9,329 bases of DNA from Phycisphaerae bacterium. GTDB lineage: Bacteria; Planctomycetota; Phycisphaerae; UBA1845. Within the stretch, counting starts at the first letter, position 1. Every line of letters begins with the position of its first letter. Of this stretch, positions 1-6,167 are shown one piece after another. The translations under genes and the position numbers were made by a program. The notes beneath the pieces were generated by a model. The model saw only the letters and a program-made list of their open reading frames with translations. It was not told the DNA's origin and did no database searches. Where the stretch lies: contig JAJDDS010000150.1 of NCBI GenBank assembly GCA_029260195.1, positions 1 to 9,329 of the forward strand, written 5' to 3'.

Positions 1-476
1 TTGTCTGGGCGGAGAGCGCGACGCTCTTCGACTACCCATACGTCCGGCTCGAACTCGCCACCTACATCTCCGACAAGATTGGTCTCGGTGTCGAGGGGTG
101 CGAGCTCGTCGATGCGCAACGCGTCGAGGACTTTCTCACGCGCAGTCTGGACGCCGCCATCGACCCCGTGCTCACGGGCAAGGAATTCAACGCCGACTTT
201 GTTGTCTACGTCGAGCTGCTCAGATTCCAGATGCGCGAGCCGTCAACCCCGGACCTCGTCCAGGCACGCGTCAGCGCGCCGGTCACCGTTTACGATCTGA
301 CGGCTGACCCCGACCAGACCAGCCAGTTTCCGCTCACCGCGATCGACGTCGTCTGCCCCGAGCATCAACCCCTGCTGATGTCCTCGCGAAACGCGCTCCT
401 CGTGCGACAGCAGTCGTACGAGCACTTCTCCGAGGAGATCGCCCGCAAGTTCTACGATCATAAGGTGGATCTCTGA
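1..476 (+). CDS. 5'-truncated hypothetical protein, paralogue of the next lipoprotein gene
   Basis: The gene runs in from outside the window; the first full codon is at base 3, and 157 residues plus a TGA stop are visible. I do not recognise a named family. The visible part is soluble-looking, with no membrane segment; any signal peptide would lie upstream of the window. It can be laid against the next protein along its length: YPYVRLELATYISDKI here matches YWPEVTAVLADKVAKEL there, a central FNADFVVYVELLRF strand matches EADRLITIDVTEFF, and both end with a helix of the form IARKFYDHK / IVKNFYDRK. The two are therefore probably a tandem duplication, and by analogy this one may also be an envelope lipoprotein. 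The stop is followed by the next start after a single base, so the two are almost certainly co-transcribed. Confidence 0.8.
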   Translation, partial: VWAESATLFDYPYVRLELATYISDKIGLGVEGCELVDAQRVEDFLTRSLDAAIDPVLTGKEFNADFVVYVELLRFQMREPSTPDLVQARVSAPVTVYDLTADPDQTSQFPLTAIDVVCPEHQPLLMSSRNALLVRQQSYEHFSEEIARKFYDHKVDL

Positions 477-477
477 C

Positions 478-1158
478 GTGACGCCGACCGACCACCGGCA
501 ATCTGCTCCGGCGATTTCGTGCCTCGTGATCGCCGCCCTATTCGCCCTCCCCGCCGGGTGCGGGTATTCGGGCGGAGAAGCGCTCTTCATGACCGGACTG
601 TTCAAGCGACCCAAGATCGAAGCCGAGATCAAACTCAACGAGGGCGCCGTCGCCATCCTCGTCGACGATCTGCAGGAACGCTGCTACTGGCCGGAGGTCA
701 CCGCCGTCCTCGCCGACAAGGTCGCCAAGGAGTTGACCGACAAGAACGCCACAAAAACACTCATCCCCACGACCAAGATCAGCCGCCTTCGCCAGGCGAA
801 GCCCGACTTCGACGACCTCTCCGCTCGCGAGATCGGTGAACTGCTCGAAGCCGATCGTCTCATCACCATCGACGTCACCGAGTTCTTCGCCACCGAAGAC
901 CCCACCGAGTCCAACTCGGCCGCACGCATGTCCGTCGCCGTCAAGGTGCTCAATCCCCACGAGAAGAAGATCCGCTCGAAGGTCCGTCTGTGGCCCCGAA
1001 GCCCGGTCGGCGCCATCGCGCAGGCGGAACTCAGTGCCGGACAGGTCACCCGCGCGAAGAACCGTAACGGGATTCTCCAGGCGTTGACGGAAGCGCTCGC
1101 GGAAAAAATCGTCAAGAACTTCTACGACCGCAAGATGGAAGACTTCGAGCGGCCCTGA
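478..1158 (+). CDS. Putative lipoprotein of unknown function, tandem paralogue of the upstream gene
   Basis: Encodes 226 residues from a GTG start one base after the preceding stop. AAGGTGG at 462-468 gives a well-spaced Shine-Dalgarno site inside the end of the upstream gene. Residues about 13-27 form a hydrophobic signal segment ending LPAGC, so Cys28 is the likely lipidation site. The -3 residue is Pro, which is not ideal, so the lipobox call is probable and not certain. The mature part alternates charged helices and strands (for example NEGAVAILVDD, then DRLITIDVTEFF) and has no further membrane segment. The family is not recognised. The alternating strand and helix order with an early AILVDD-type strand is compatible with small periplasmic alpha/beta lipoproteins, but I cannot assign one. 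The stop overlaps the ATG of the glycosyltransferase gene by one base, indicating translational coupling and a shared envelope-related role. Confidence 0.88.
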   Translation: MTPTDHRQSAPAISCLVIAALFALPAGCGYSGGEALFMTGLFKRPKIEAEIKLNEGAVAILVDDLQERCYWPEVTAVLADKVAKELTDKNATKTLIPTTKISRLRQAKPDFDDLSAREIGELLEADRLITIDVTEFFATEDPTESNSAARMSVAVKVLNPHEKKIRSKVRLWPRSPVGAIAQAELSAGQVTRAKNRNGILQALTEALAEKIVKNFYDRKMEDFERP

Positions 1159-2285
1159 TGCGCGTCCTCCACCTCCTCGACGACTCGGCTGACTGGGAGC
1201 AGCGTGTCGCTGTTAACCAACTCCTCGACCGCTTATCCCCCGACGCGGTTGTTCAATCGATCGGCTCGACCGACCCGCGCGCGCCGCGCCGCGACTGGTT
1301 CAACGATACCCCCGTCGACACCTTCCCCGTCCGATTAGACATCCCGTTCACCGCTGCCCTTCCGTTACGCCGATTCATCGAGTCCAAAAGGATTGACACG
1401 ATCCACGCCTGGGGAGTTTGCGCCGCCATCGCCGCCGCAGCAGCCCGTCCCCCGGCAGTCCATCTCGTCGTTCAGCGCTTCGACCCCCACCTCACGCCAA
1501 GCGAAGCCAAATCCCTCCGTACCCTGGCGGAGTCACCGCGTTTCGCCATCGCCTGCACCGCCACAACCGTGCACCGGCGCCTCGTCGAAACCGGCCTGCC
1601 CGGCGCCGTCTGCGTCGTCATCCGCCCAGGCGTCGACTTTCGCCGCATCAACGCAGCTAAGAAGGACCGAACACTGCGAGCGAGACTCGGGCTCGATTCC
1701 GGGGACTACGTATCGCTCGCCGCACACCCCGTCACACGCCACGGAGGACATGACCGTGCACTCTGGGCAGGGTTCCTGCGCCGCTACCTCGAACCCTCAC
1801 ACAAAATGGTCATCTTCGGCGACTCACCCGAGTGTCACCGTCTCCAGCGCCTCTCCCGTTTCATGCCCCGGGAACACTCGATCATCTGGTCCGACGGGGA
1901 CACTCGCTACGAAGAGATCATCGCCATCGCGGACTGCCTCGTCGTCACCCCCATGGAGGACGTCTCCACCACCTCGATCGCGTGGGCCATGGCTGCCAAC
2001 GTCCCCGTCGTCGGCTCCGCCGTGTATGCGGTGGCTGAACTCATCGCCCACAAACACAACGGCCTGCTCCTCAAACCTGACGACTCCCCACCCATGACCA
2101 TGAAGATCACAGCCGCGATCAACAAGACGCACACCCTCACGAACGAGAAGGAGGTCGCCCGGGGACAGGCCTTCGAAGTGTTCAGCGTCCGCCGGTTCGC
2201 CGATCAGACGCTACAGCTCTATCAGAACCTCCTCGACGGCGCGCCCGTCGCCCGCGACATCACGGACTCCGCCGTGGAATGCTGA
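1158..2285 (+). CDS. GT4-like glycosyltransferase, group 1 family, with altered catalytic motif
   Basis: Encodes 375 residues in the two-Rossmann-domain (GT-B) layout of group 1/GT4 glycosyltransferases, which move a sugar from a nucleotide-sugar donor to lipid, glycan or protein acceptors. Evidence is the N-terminal MRVLHLLDD strand, the inter-domain stretch VVIRPGVDFRRI (residues about 153-165), the C-terminal strand MVIFGDSPE, and the donor-site region ADCLVVTPMED...AMAANVPVVGS, followed by GLLLKPDD. In typical members the donor site is E-x7-E ahead of an AMA motif. Here the first Glu is present (E267), but the second position is Trp276 (WAMA). This may be a divergent or inactive enzyme, or one using another residue. 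The product looks cytoplasmic. The ATG overlaps the preceding TGA by one base, so it is in operon with the two lipoprotein-like genes. Acceptor and donor cannot be told from sequence. Confidence 0.85.
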   Translation: MRVLHLLDDSADWEQRVAVNQLLDRLSPDAVVQSIGSTDPRAPRRDWFNDTPVDTFPVRLDIPFTAALPLRRFIESKRIDTIHAWGVCAAIAAAAARPPAVHLVVQRFDPHLTPSEAKSLRTLAESPRFAIACTATTVHRRLVETGLPGAVCVVIRPGVDFRRINAAKKDRTLRARLGLDSGDYVSLAAHPVTRHGGHDRALWAGFLRRYLEPSHKMVIFGDSPECHRLQRLSRFMPREHSIIWSDGDTRYEEIIAIADCLVVTPMEDVSTTSIAWAMAANVPVVGSAVYAVAELIAHKHNGLLLKPDDSPPMTMKITAAINKTHTLTNEKEVARGQAFEVFSVRRFADQTLQLYQNLLDGAPVARDITDSAVEC

Positions 2286-2565
2286 CCGGTCGCCGCACGC
2301 CCGACAAAATCCGACAAATCCGGGTTGTCAGTCCGGCACGGGGCGCGTAGATTTCACATGTCTTGGCTGACGTGGATGACTTCGGCGTTTGCGACGGGCT
2401 CACGCGGTCCGGCAACATCCGCCGCACTTCCGAAATCTCCCGTTCGGCGCGCATTGGCGCCTGAGGGTATCATCATAGGTAGAGGACGCATCCGCCGGAT
2501 GCGCGGGGCCGCCGATCGTCGCGCGGACCGTTTCGGGTAGTTTGATTCTGGAAAGGGTTGCGAAC
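2286..2565. other. Intergenic region between the glycosyltransferase operon and the DUF1579 gene
   Basis: No convincing gene lies in these 280 bases; short open frames here lack ribosome sites and credible protein composition. Just after the glycosyltransferase stop are near-repeated CCGACAAA units and a weak GACAA/TTGTC inverted pair (about 2316-2332), too short to call a terminator. TATCAT at 2468-2473 matches a sigma-70 -10 box at five of six positions but has no good -35 at normal spacing. A compact hairpin follows at 2487-2503. The end of the region carries GGAAAGGG at 2550-2557, the ribosome site of the DUF1579 gene. Confidence 0.6.
2487..2503 (+). promoter_or_regulatory. Short perfect hairpin in the probable 5' leader of the DUF1579 gene
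   Basis: CGCATCC and GGATGCG form a perfect seven-base-pair stem around a three-base GCC loop. It lies 62 bases upstream of the ATG at 2566 and 13 bases after a TATCAT -10-like box. It could be a leader hairpin or a DNA-level operator. There is no following T tract, so it is not an intrinsic terminator. Short GC-rich inverted repeats also arise by chance in DNA of this composition. Confidence 0.3.
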
Positions 2566-3270
2566 ATGAAATTACGACTACTGCTTGGGGTCACCGTTTT
2601 CGTGGGCGGCGCTGTACTGGCGACGCAGACCGCCGTCGCCAAAGACAAAAAGTCCGGCGTCGCACAGAAAAAGCAGCACGATCCCCACGAAGGGCACAAT
2701 CACGAAGGACACGACCACGAAGGACACGACCACGACGGTCAGGCTCAAGCCGAGGGTGACATGGACCCAGCCATGATGGCTGCCTGGATGAAAGCCTCCA
2801 CGCCGGGACAACACCACGCATACCTCTCACCCATGGCCGGAGACTGGAACTACACCATCCGATGGCGTATGGCCCCCGAGGCGCCGTGGACCGAATCCAC
2901 AGGAGCAGCTACCAACAAGATGATCATGGGCGGCAGGTTCATGGTGCAGGACGTTCGTGGCGAGACCATGGGAATGCCGTTTCACGGGATGGCAACAATC
3001 GGCTACGACAACATCAAGCAGGAGTATGTGAATACGTGGATGGACAACATGGGGACGATGATCATCCTCTCCTACGGATCGTGTGATGACTCGGGCAAGG
3101 TGTTCACCTTCCGCGGGAAGATGGATGATCCCATGTCGGGTAAGAAAGACGTACCATACAAGACCGTCACCACCGTTCTGAACGACGACAAGCACACCTT
3201 CGAATGGTCCAACCCCCACACGGACGGCAAGATGTTCAAGATGATGGAAATCATCTACACGCGTAAATAG
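2566..3270 (+). CDS. Secreted DUF1579 family protein with histidine-rich N-terminal tract
   Basis: Encodes 234 residues from the ATG at 2566. A TTG at 2542 is in frame, but the ATG is chosen because GGAAAGGG sits eight bases upstream and because it gives a clean signal peptide (MKLRLLLGVTVFVGGAVLA, likely cleavage after TAVA, residue 25). Residues 38-56 hold eight histidines in HEGHx repeats, a plausible Zn, Ni or Cu binding tract. From about residue 90 to the end is a DUF1579 domain: an early AGDW, then GGRFMVQDVRG, a GYDNIKQEYVNTW core with WMDNMGT, and the terminal MEIIYTRK. DUF1579 has no established biochemical activity. The His tract is an N-terminal addition to the domain. The protein is expected to act outside the cytoplasmic membrane. 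It appears monocistronic, between a 280-bp gap and a hairpin. Confidence 0.92.
   Translation: MKLRLLLGVTVFVGGAVLATQTAVAKDKKSGVAQKKQHDPHEGHNHEGHDHEGHDHDGQAQAEGDMDPAMMAAWMKASTPGQHHAYLSPMAGDWNYTIRWRMAPEAPWTESTGAATNKMIMGGRFMVQDVRGETMGMPFHGMATIGYDNIKQEYVNTWMDNMGTMIILSYGSCDDSGKVFTFRGKMDDPMSGKKDVPYKTVTTVLNDDKHTFEWSNPHTDGKMFKMMEIIYTRK
2686..2739 (+). repeat. 15-bp in-frame coding repeat encoding HEGHx units
   Basis: Three consecutive 15-base units start at 2686, 2701 and 2716. The second and third are identical (CACGAAGGACACGAC), the first differs at two positions, and a partial fourth unit begins at 2731. They encode HEGHN, HEGHD, HEGHD and HDG. Near-identity at third codon positions suggests recent slippage or unequal exchange, so copy number may vary between strains. 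Confidence 0.9.
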
Positions 3271-3295
3271 GGCGGGCAGGCGCGAGATTAAGAAT

Positions 3296-3329
3296 ACGGG
3301 TCGGGCGGGCATCAATCCACCCGGCCCGT
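3296..3329 (+). terminator. GC-rich hairpin after the DUF1579 gene, possible terminator
   Basis: Bases 3296-3308 pair with 3317-3329 around an eight-base loop: twelve of thirteen positions pair, one of them G-U, with a single C-A mismatch. It begins 25 bases after the DUF1579 stop. Only two T residues follow, so it lacks the classical U tract. It could terminate with factor help, or act as an mRNA 3'-end stabiliser. Confidence 0.5.
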
Positions 3330-3379
3330 TACGCTGCGCGGGCGGCGTGGCGATCCCGAGGCACGGAGACCGTGCGGTT

Positions 3380-4273
3380 ATGCGGCGGAGCGGGCGATTT
3401 CTACTACTGAGTACCCTTCCGGTGGTTGCGGGCGGATGTGTGTCGCCGAATCGCGGTCCTGCCCTCGGCGAGGCCATCGCCGCGCGCGCGTCCATCCGAG
3501 ATCGTTCACAGCGACAGCTAATCGCCGCGGACTTCTACAAACCGCGTCAGAATTCTGACGCGGACTTCGGCATCGAGATGACGCCGCTGATCGTCCAGGA
3601 ACTCGCCGGCGACACCACGAGTGGAACACACCCGGATCGCTTCGGGACGATCCGGTGGGACGGCGACGGTCGCGTCCGGGTCGACACCGGCACGCCGGCG
3701 GTCTATTTCGCCAAGTCCACGGCGATTCTGCGCCAAAACACGTATGAACAAATCACCTTCGCCTGGTTTTATCCACAGAGTGTTGCGCCCAACGCCCTCG
3801 CAGCCCAGGGCGTCCGCATGACGCTCGATACCGAGGGATTCCCTCTCGTTTGGGAGGTGCTGGCTGACACCACCGCGAAAACCCTCGTATTCGTCACCGA
3901 ATCGCTGGAAGCGGGCGCCGTCAAACGATTCGGCACCGTTCGCCACGGTCGTCGATACGCCGTCGAGCCGTCCGTGTCGAATCTGCCCGATGTCGTCCTC
4001 CCGCGCCTGATCGCGGACGGTCCGATGCCGATGGGACCGTGGGTCTACCTCAGGGCAGCCACCCGCGACGTCACCACGCTCCTCTGCCGCTGCAGCCCCT
4101 CCGAAGTCGACGAACTCGTCGAAGCCCCCTACTACGATTTGCTTCCACTCGAATCACTCGCGGATCTCGGTCTCGATGTGTCGCATTGGCAATCACCCAC
4201 CGCATTCGCATTTGACGGCAGCGACGATCCTCGGCGCCTCGAACATACGCTACGCCTGCCGGACATCGAATAG
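3380..4273 (+). CDS. Putative lipoprotein of unknown function
   Basis: Encodes 297 residues from the ATG at 3380. An in-frame GTG at 3347 would add eleven charged residues before the signal peptide and has no ribosome site, whereas GGAG at 3365-3368 precedes the ATG by eleven bases. The N-terminus MRRSGRFLLLSTLPVVAGGC is a lipoprotein signal with likely lipidated Cys20; the -3 residue is Ala, so the lipobox is slightly atypical. The remainder is globular, with no second membrane segment, and I do not recognise a domain. Visible features are an aromatic-rich strand region (YEQITFAWFYP, about residues 120-130), a beta-rich stretch with FPLVWEVLADTTAKTLVFVTESLE, and a CRCSPSEVDELVEAPYYDLL segment near the C-terminus. 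It probably sits on the periplasmic face of a membrane. Its last 24 bases overlap the convergent gene on the other strand. Confidence 0.85.
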   Translation: MRRSGRFLLLSTLPVVAGGCVSPNRGPALGEAIAARASIRDRSQRQLIAADFYKPRQNSDADFGIEMTPLIVQELAGDTTSGTHPDRFGTIRWDGDGRVRVDTGTPAVYFAKSTAILRQNTYEQITFAWFYPQSVAPNALAAQGVRMTLDTEGFPLVWEVLADTTAKTLVFVTESLEAGAVKRFGTVRHGRRYAVEPSVSNLPDVVLPRLIADGPMPMGPWVYLRAATRDVTTLLCRCSPSEVDELVEAPYYDLLPLESLADLGLDVSHWQSPTAFAFDGSDDPRRLEHTLRLPDIE

Positions 4274-4840
4274 CCGCGCGCAAGGCGACCAACTATCGCC
4301 GACGTCCGCCACGTACGTGTTCACCAGATCGGCGCAAGCCAGCGCTTCCCGCTTGTTCTTGAAGACGCCGTAAACGTCCAGTGTCTTCCGCTCGGATTTC
4401 AGGAAAAGCGCCACCCCGCCGTACATACCTCGAATGACCGTCACGTACTGGGCGTGCGAGATGTTGCTCCACGGGATGAACGGCGGAATCATCCGCCCCA
4501 ATCGCAGCACGACGCCATCCGCAGTGGCTGCAACCGGCAGCCCTCTCCGCGTGATCCGTAAAATGTAGACCAGCAATCCGATAAACGCGCCGACATACAA
4601 CACCACGAACATGTACGACCACGGGAAAACCTCTCGTTTCTCCATCGGCCCGTTCAAGAGAATCTGAAAGACCGTCGGCGCCCCGCCCAGAAACCCCAGC
4701 AGCCCCATCCACGTCGCCTTTGGAACCCGCGCCCGCCAGACCGTCGACCGCTCATCATACCCCAGCCCGCACTCCGGACACTTGTGCGCCCCCGGCAGCC
4801 CTTTCAGCGAATACGCGCAGCTCGGACACCGGCCGGTCAT
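4250..4840 (-). CDS. Zinc-ribbon membrane protein, paralogue A (possible C-terminal PH-like domain)
   Basis: Encodes 196 residues. The ATG at 4840 is chosen over upstream starts because GAGG lies seven bases before it and the ribbon begins immediately. Cys5, Cys8, Cys21 and Cys24 (CPSC...CPEC) form a zinc ribbon with the YSLxGLP spacer typical of planctomycete proteins. Two membrane segments follow, about residues 44-62 and 74-93. The C-terminal part (about 103-180) is beta-rich with a final helix (REALACADLVNTYV), beginning GVVLRLGRMIPPFIPWSNISHA. The order of a membrane pair, then short strands with a W-x-x-I step, then a terminal helix, resembles bacterial PH-like domains, but that fold is inferred. 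It is the last gene of a four-gene operon; its start overlaps the stop of paralogue B by four bases. No enzymatic residues are evident; a membrane-bound binding or scaffold role is possible. Confidence 0.82.
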   Translation of the reverse strand: MTGRCPSCAYSLKGLPGAHKCPECGLGYDERSTVWRARVPKATWMGLLGFLGGAPTVFQILLNGPMEKREVFPWSYMFVVLYVGAFIGLLVYILRITRRGLPVAATADGVVLRLGRMIPPFIPWSNISHAQYVTVIRGMYGGVALFLKSERKTLDVYGVFKNKREALACADLVNTYVADVGDSWSPCARLFDVRQA

Positions 4841-5421
4841 TTCCTTACCTCGTTGACTCGCGCGTGGACCAACTGGACGAAACACTTGGCATCTTGATGA
4901 TCCGCGAAGACACCGGACACCAAGACCTGGTCCTCTGCGTTGCCCGTCAGATGCAGGACAACCGCCGGCTTCCTCTCCCCCCAGGTCTTCTTGATCACCG
5001 CACTATCAATAAGATCCCAAGCAATTGTGTGAGGATTCAGATGTCCGCTTGCAAGGCCGCGAACAATAATGCCTTCCGCCACGACGGCCGCAATCATGCC
5101 GGACGTCACTGCTCTTCTAAGACACAACATGACCCAGCACACGGTAACGGCCAGCATCATCGTGAGCATGTAAATGAACGACGCGACTGCGACGCCTTCG
5201 GTGTTGTACACGTCGCGGGCGAGGAAGAGCATCTTGAGGCAGCCGAAGCCACCAATGAGACCGAATGCGACGAGACTCTTGGGGAGCTTCACACGCCACA
5301 CTCGGGATCCCGCATCATACCTCAGCCCGCACTCGGGACAGGCGTGGTCCACGGGCAGCCCGGTCAACGAGTAGTCACATCGCGGGCAGGGGTCGATCAC
5401 TGGCGTCGTTCGACTCCACAC
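4837..5421 (-). CDS. Zinc-ribbon membrane protein, paralogue B (possible C-terminal PH-like domain)
   Basis: Encodes 194 residues with the same architecture as the downstream gene. CPRC at 12-15 and CPEC at 28-31 surround YSLTGLP, and the shared continuation GLRYDAGSRVWRVKLPK matches paralogue A closely. Membrane segments lie at about 51-69 and 79-101. A beta-rich C-terminal domain follows, from GIIVRGLASGHLNPHTIAW to the helix AKCFVQLVHARVNEV. Identity between the two is concentrated in the ribbon and falls in the membrane part, so this is an old duplication. The start is uncertain: the GTG at 5421 lies seven bases after the small zinc-ribbon gene and gives the longest frame, but has no clear ribosome site. 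A GTG at 5400 is the alternative. Either way the cysteines are retained. The 4-nt overlap with paralogue A implies coupled translation and perhaps a complex of the two. Confidence 0.82.
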   Translation of the reverse strand: MWSRTTPVIDPCPRCDYSLTGLPVDHACPECGLRYDAGSRVWRVKLPKSLVAFGLIGGFGCLKMLFLARDVYNTEGVAVASFIYMLTMMLAVTVCWVMLCLRRAVTSGMIAAVVAEGIIVRGLASGHLNPHTIAWDLIDSAVIKKTWGERKPAVVLHLTGNAEDQVLVSGVFADHQDAKCFVQLVHARVNEVRK

Positions 5422-5428
5422 CGTGGGA

Positions 5429-5644
5429 TCAATGCTGCCGGAGCTCCTCGCCTATCCCGTCCACGAAGAAGTCCACCACGCCGCAACGCGGGCAGACGTA
5501 GACGTCGAAATGCTCTTTCTTGACGAAGAACTCGCCGACCTCGCCAAGCCAACCCCAATTCGTCCCCTCGTGAAACCGCTTCGTACCCTTGTACTCCATC
5601 CCCACGTCGCACCGCCCGCAGGTCACGCCCGTCTCACCGTTCAT
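5429..5644 (-). CDS. Small zinc-ribbon protein
   Basis: Encodes 71 residues. The ATG at 5644 has a perfect GGAGG eight bases upstream; an ATG at 5659 overlaps that site and is rejected. Two CxxC pairs (Cys9/Cys12 and Cys51/Cys54) make a zinc ribbon with a long insert. The insert has FHEGTNWGWLGEVGEFFV followed by HFDVYVCPRCGVVDFFVDG, a pattern I associate with small, widely scattered zinc-ribbon proteins of unknown function, often labelled nucleic-acid-binding without proof. It is probably cytosolic. The gene lies 43 bases after arsC and seven bases before paralogue B, so it belongs to the same operon. All three products downstream of arsC carry paired CxxC ribbons, which suggests a common theme. 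Function is not known. Confidence 0.85.
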   Translation of the reverse strand: MNGETGVTCGRCDVGMEYKGTKRFHEGTNWGWLGEVGEFFVKKEHFDVYVCPRCGVVDFFVDGIGEELRQH

Positions 5645-5670
5645 GGCACCGTCCTCCATCCGACCACATC

Positions 5671-5687
5671 GCGCGCGAGACGCGCGC
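5671..5687 (-). promoter_or_regulatory. Intercistronic hairpin directly after arsC
   Basis: A perfect seven-base-pair stem of alternating G and C with a three-base loop abuts the arsC stop codon at 5688-5690. It sits between arsC and the small zinc-ribbon gene. No U tract follows. It could stabilise the arsC 3' end, reduce read-through into the downstream genes, or be chance in GC-rich DNA. Confidence 0.45.
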
Positions 5688-6167
5688 CTATCTCCCGATC
5701 GCGTTGAGCGCTTCCAACAGCTCCTCGCGCAGAGAGTTCTCGAAATCCAACGCCACCAGTTGTTCGATCTTCCCCTTGAGTTGCCCAGCCACTTCCTCCG
5801 CGAACCGGATGCGCTCACCGTCGGTCCCCGCCAGCGCCACCGGATCCGGATGCATCCAATGCACCGTCAACGGCGCGTCCAGCCAAACCGGGCACGCCAG
5901 CGCCGCGGCTGTGTCGCACAGGGTAATCACCAAATCAACCCCCTCATCCGCGAACTCGTCCCAACTCTTGGATCGCTGATCCACAATGGGGACGCCATGG
6001 TGCTCGAGCGCCAAGGTCGCAAGCGGATGGATGTAACCGGCTGGGTGGGATCCCGCGCTGAGCGCGCGGAACCCCTCGCCACCGACATGCTTGAGCAACG
6101 CCTCCGCCATCTGGGAGCGGCAGCAGTTGCCGGTACACAGGAACAGTACCTTGATTTGCGATCCCAT
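5688..6167 (-). CDS. arsC: Arsenate reductase, low-molecular-weight phosphatase (thioredoxin-coupled) type
   Basis: Encodes 159 residues of the low-molecular-weight tyrosine phosphatase fold. The P-loop is CTGNCCRS (Cys11 to Arg17, CX5R), and the DP motif is in HWMHPDP (103-109). Thioredoxin-coupled ArsC proteins use the P-loop Cys plus two further Cys to reduce arsenate to arsenite. Here Cys84 (ITLC) and Cys92 (CPVW) stand in those places, although they are eight residues apart where the Bacillus/Staphylococcus enzymes have seven. The presence of both favours reductase over plain phosphatase. The ATG at 6167 has AGGG eight bases upstream; the longer open frame upstream is only antisense to ispF. 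No ArsR regulator or arsenite exporter gene is in the window. It heads a four-gene operon with three zinc-ribbon proteins. The product is cytosolic. Confidence 0.9.
   Translation of the reverse strand: MGSQIKVLFLCTGNCCRSQMAEALLKHVGGEGFRALSAGSHPAGYIHPLATLALEHHGVPIVDQRSKSWDEFADEGVDLVITLCDTAAALACPVWLDAPLTVHWMHPDPVALAGTDGERIRFAEEVAGQLKGKIEQLVALDFENSLREELLEALNAIGR

Noticed and set aside
2686..2739. Possible CRISPR or non-coding tandem repeat
   Set aside because: Units are 15 bp without spacers, in frame, and encode a His-rich tract inside a gene.
2827..3495. Minus-strand open frame of 222 codons opposite DUF1579
   Set aside because: It is antisense to a recognised domain, has no ribosome site, and crosses the hairpin and the next gene's start.
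4720..5523. + strand open frame of 267 codons
   Set aside because: It is antisense to the two zinc-ribbon paralogues, which have matching Cys motifs, membrane segments and coupled junctions; this frame has none and is His/Arg-rich.
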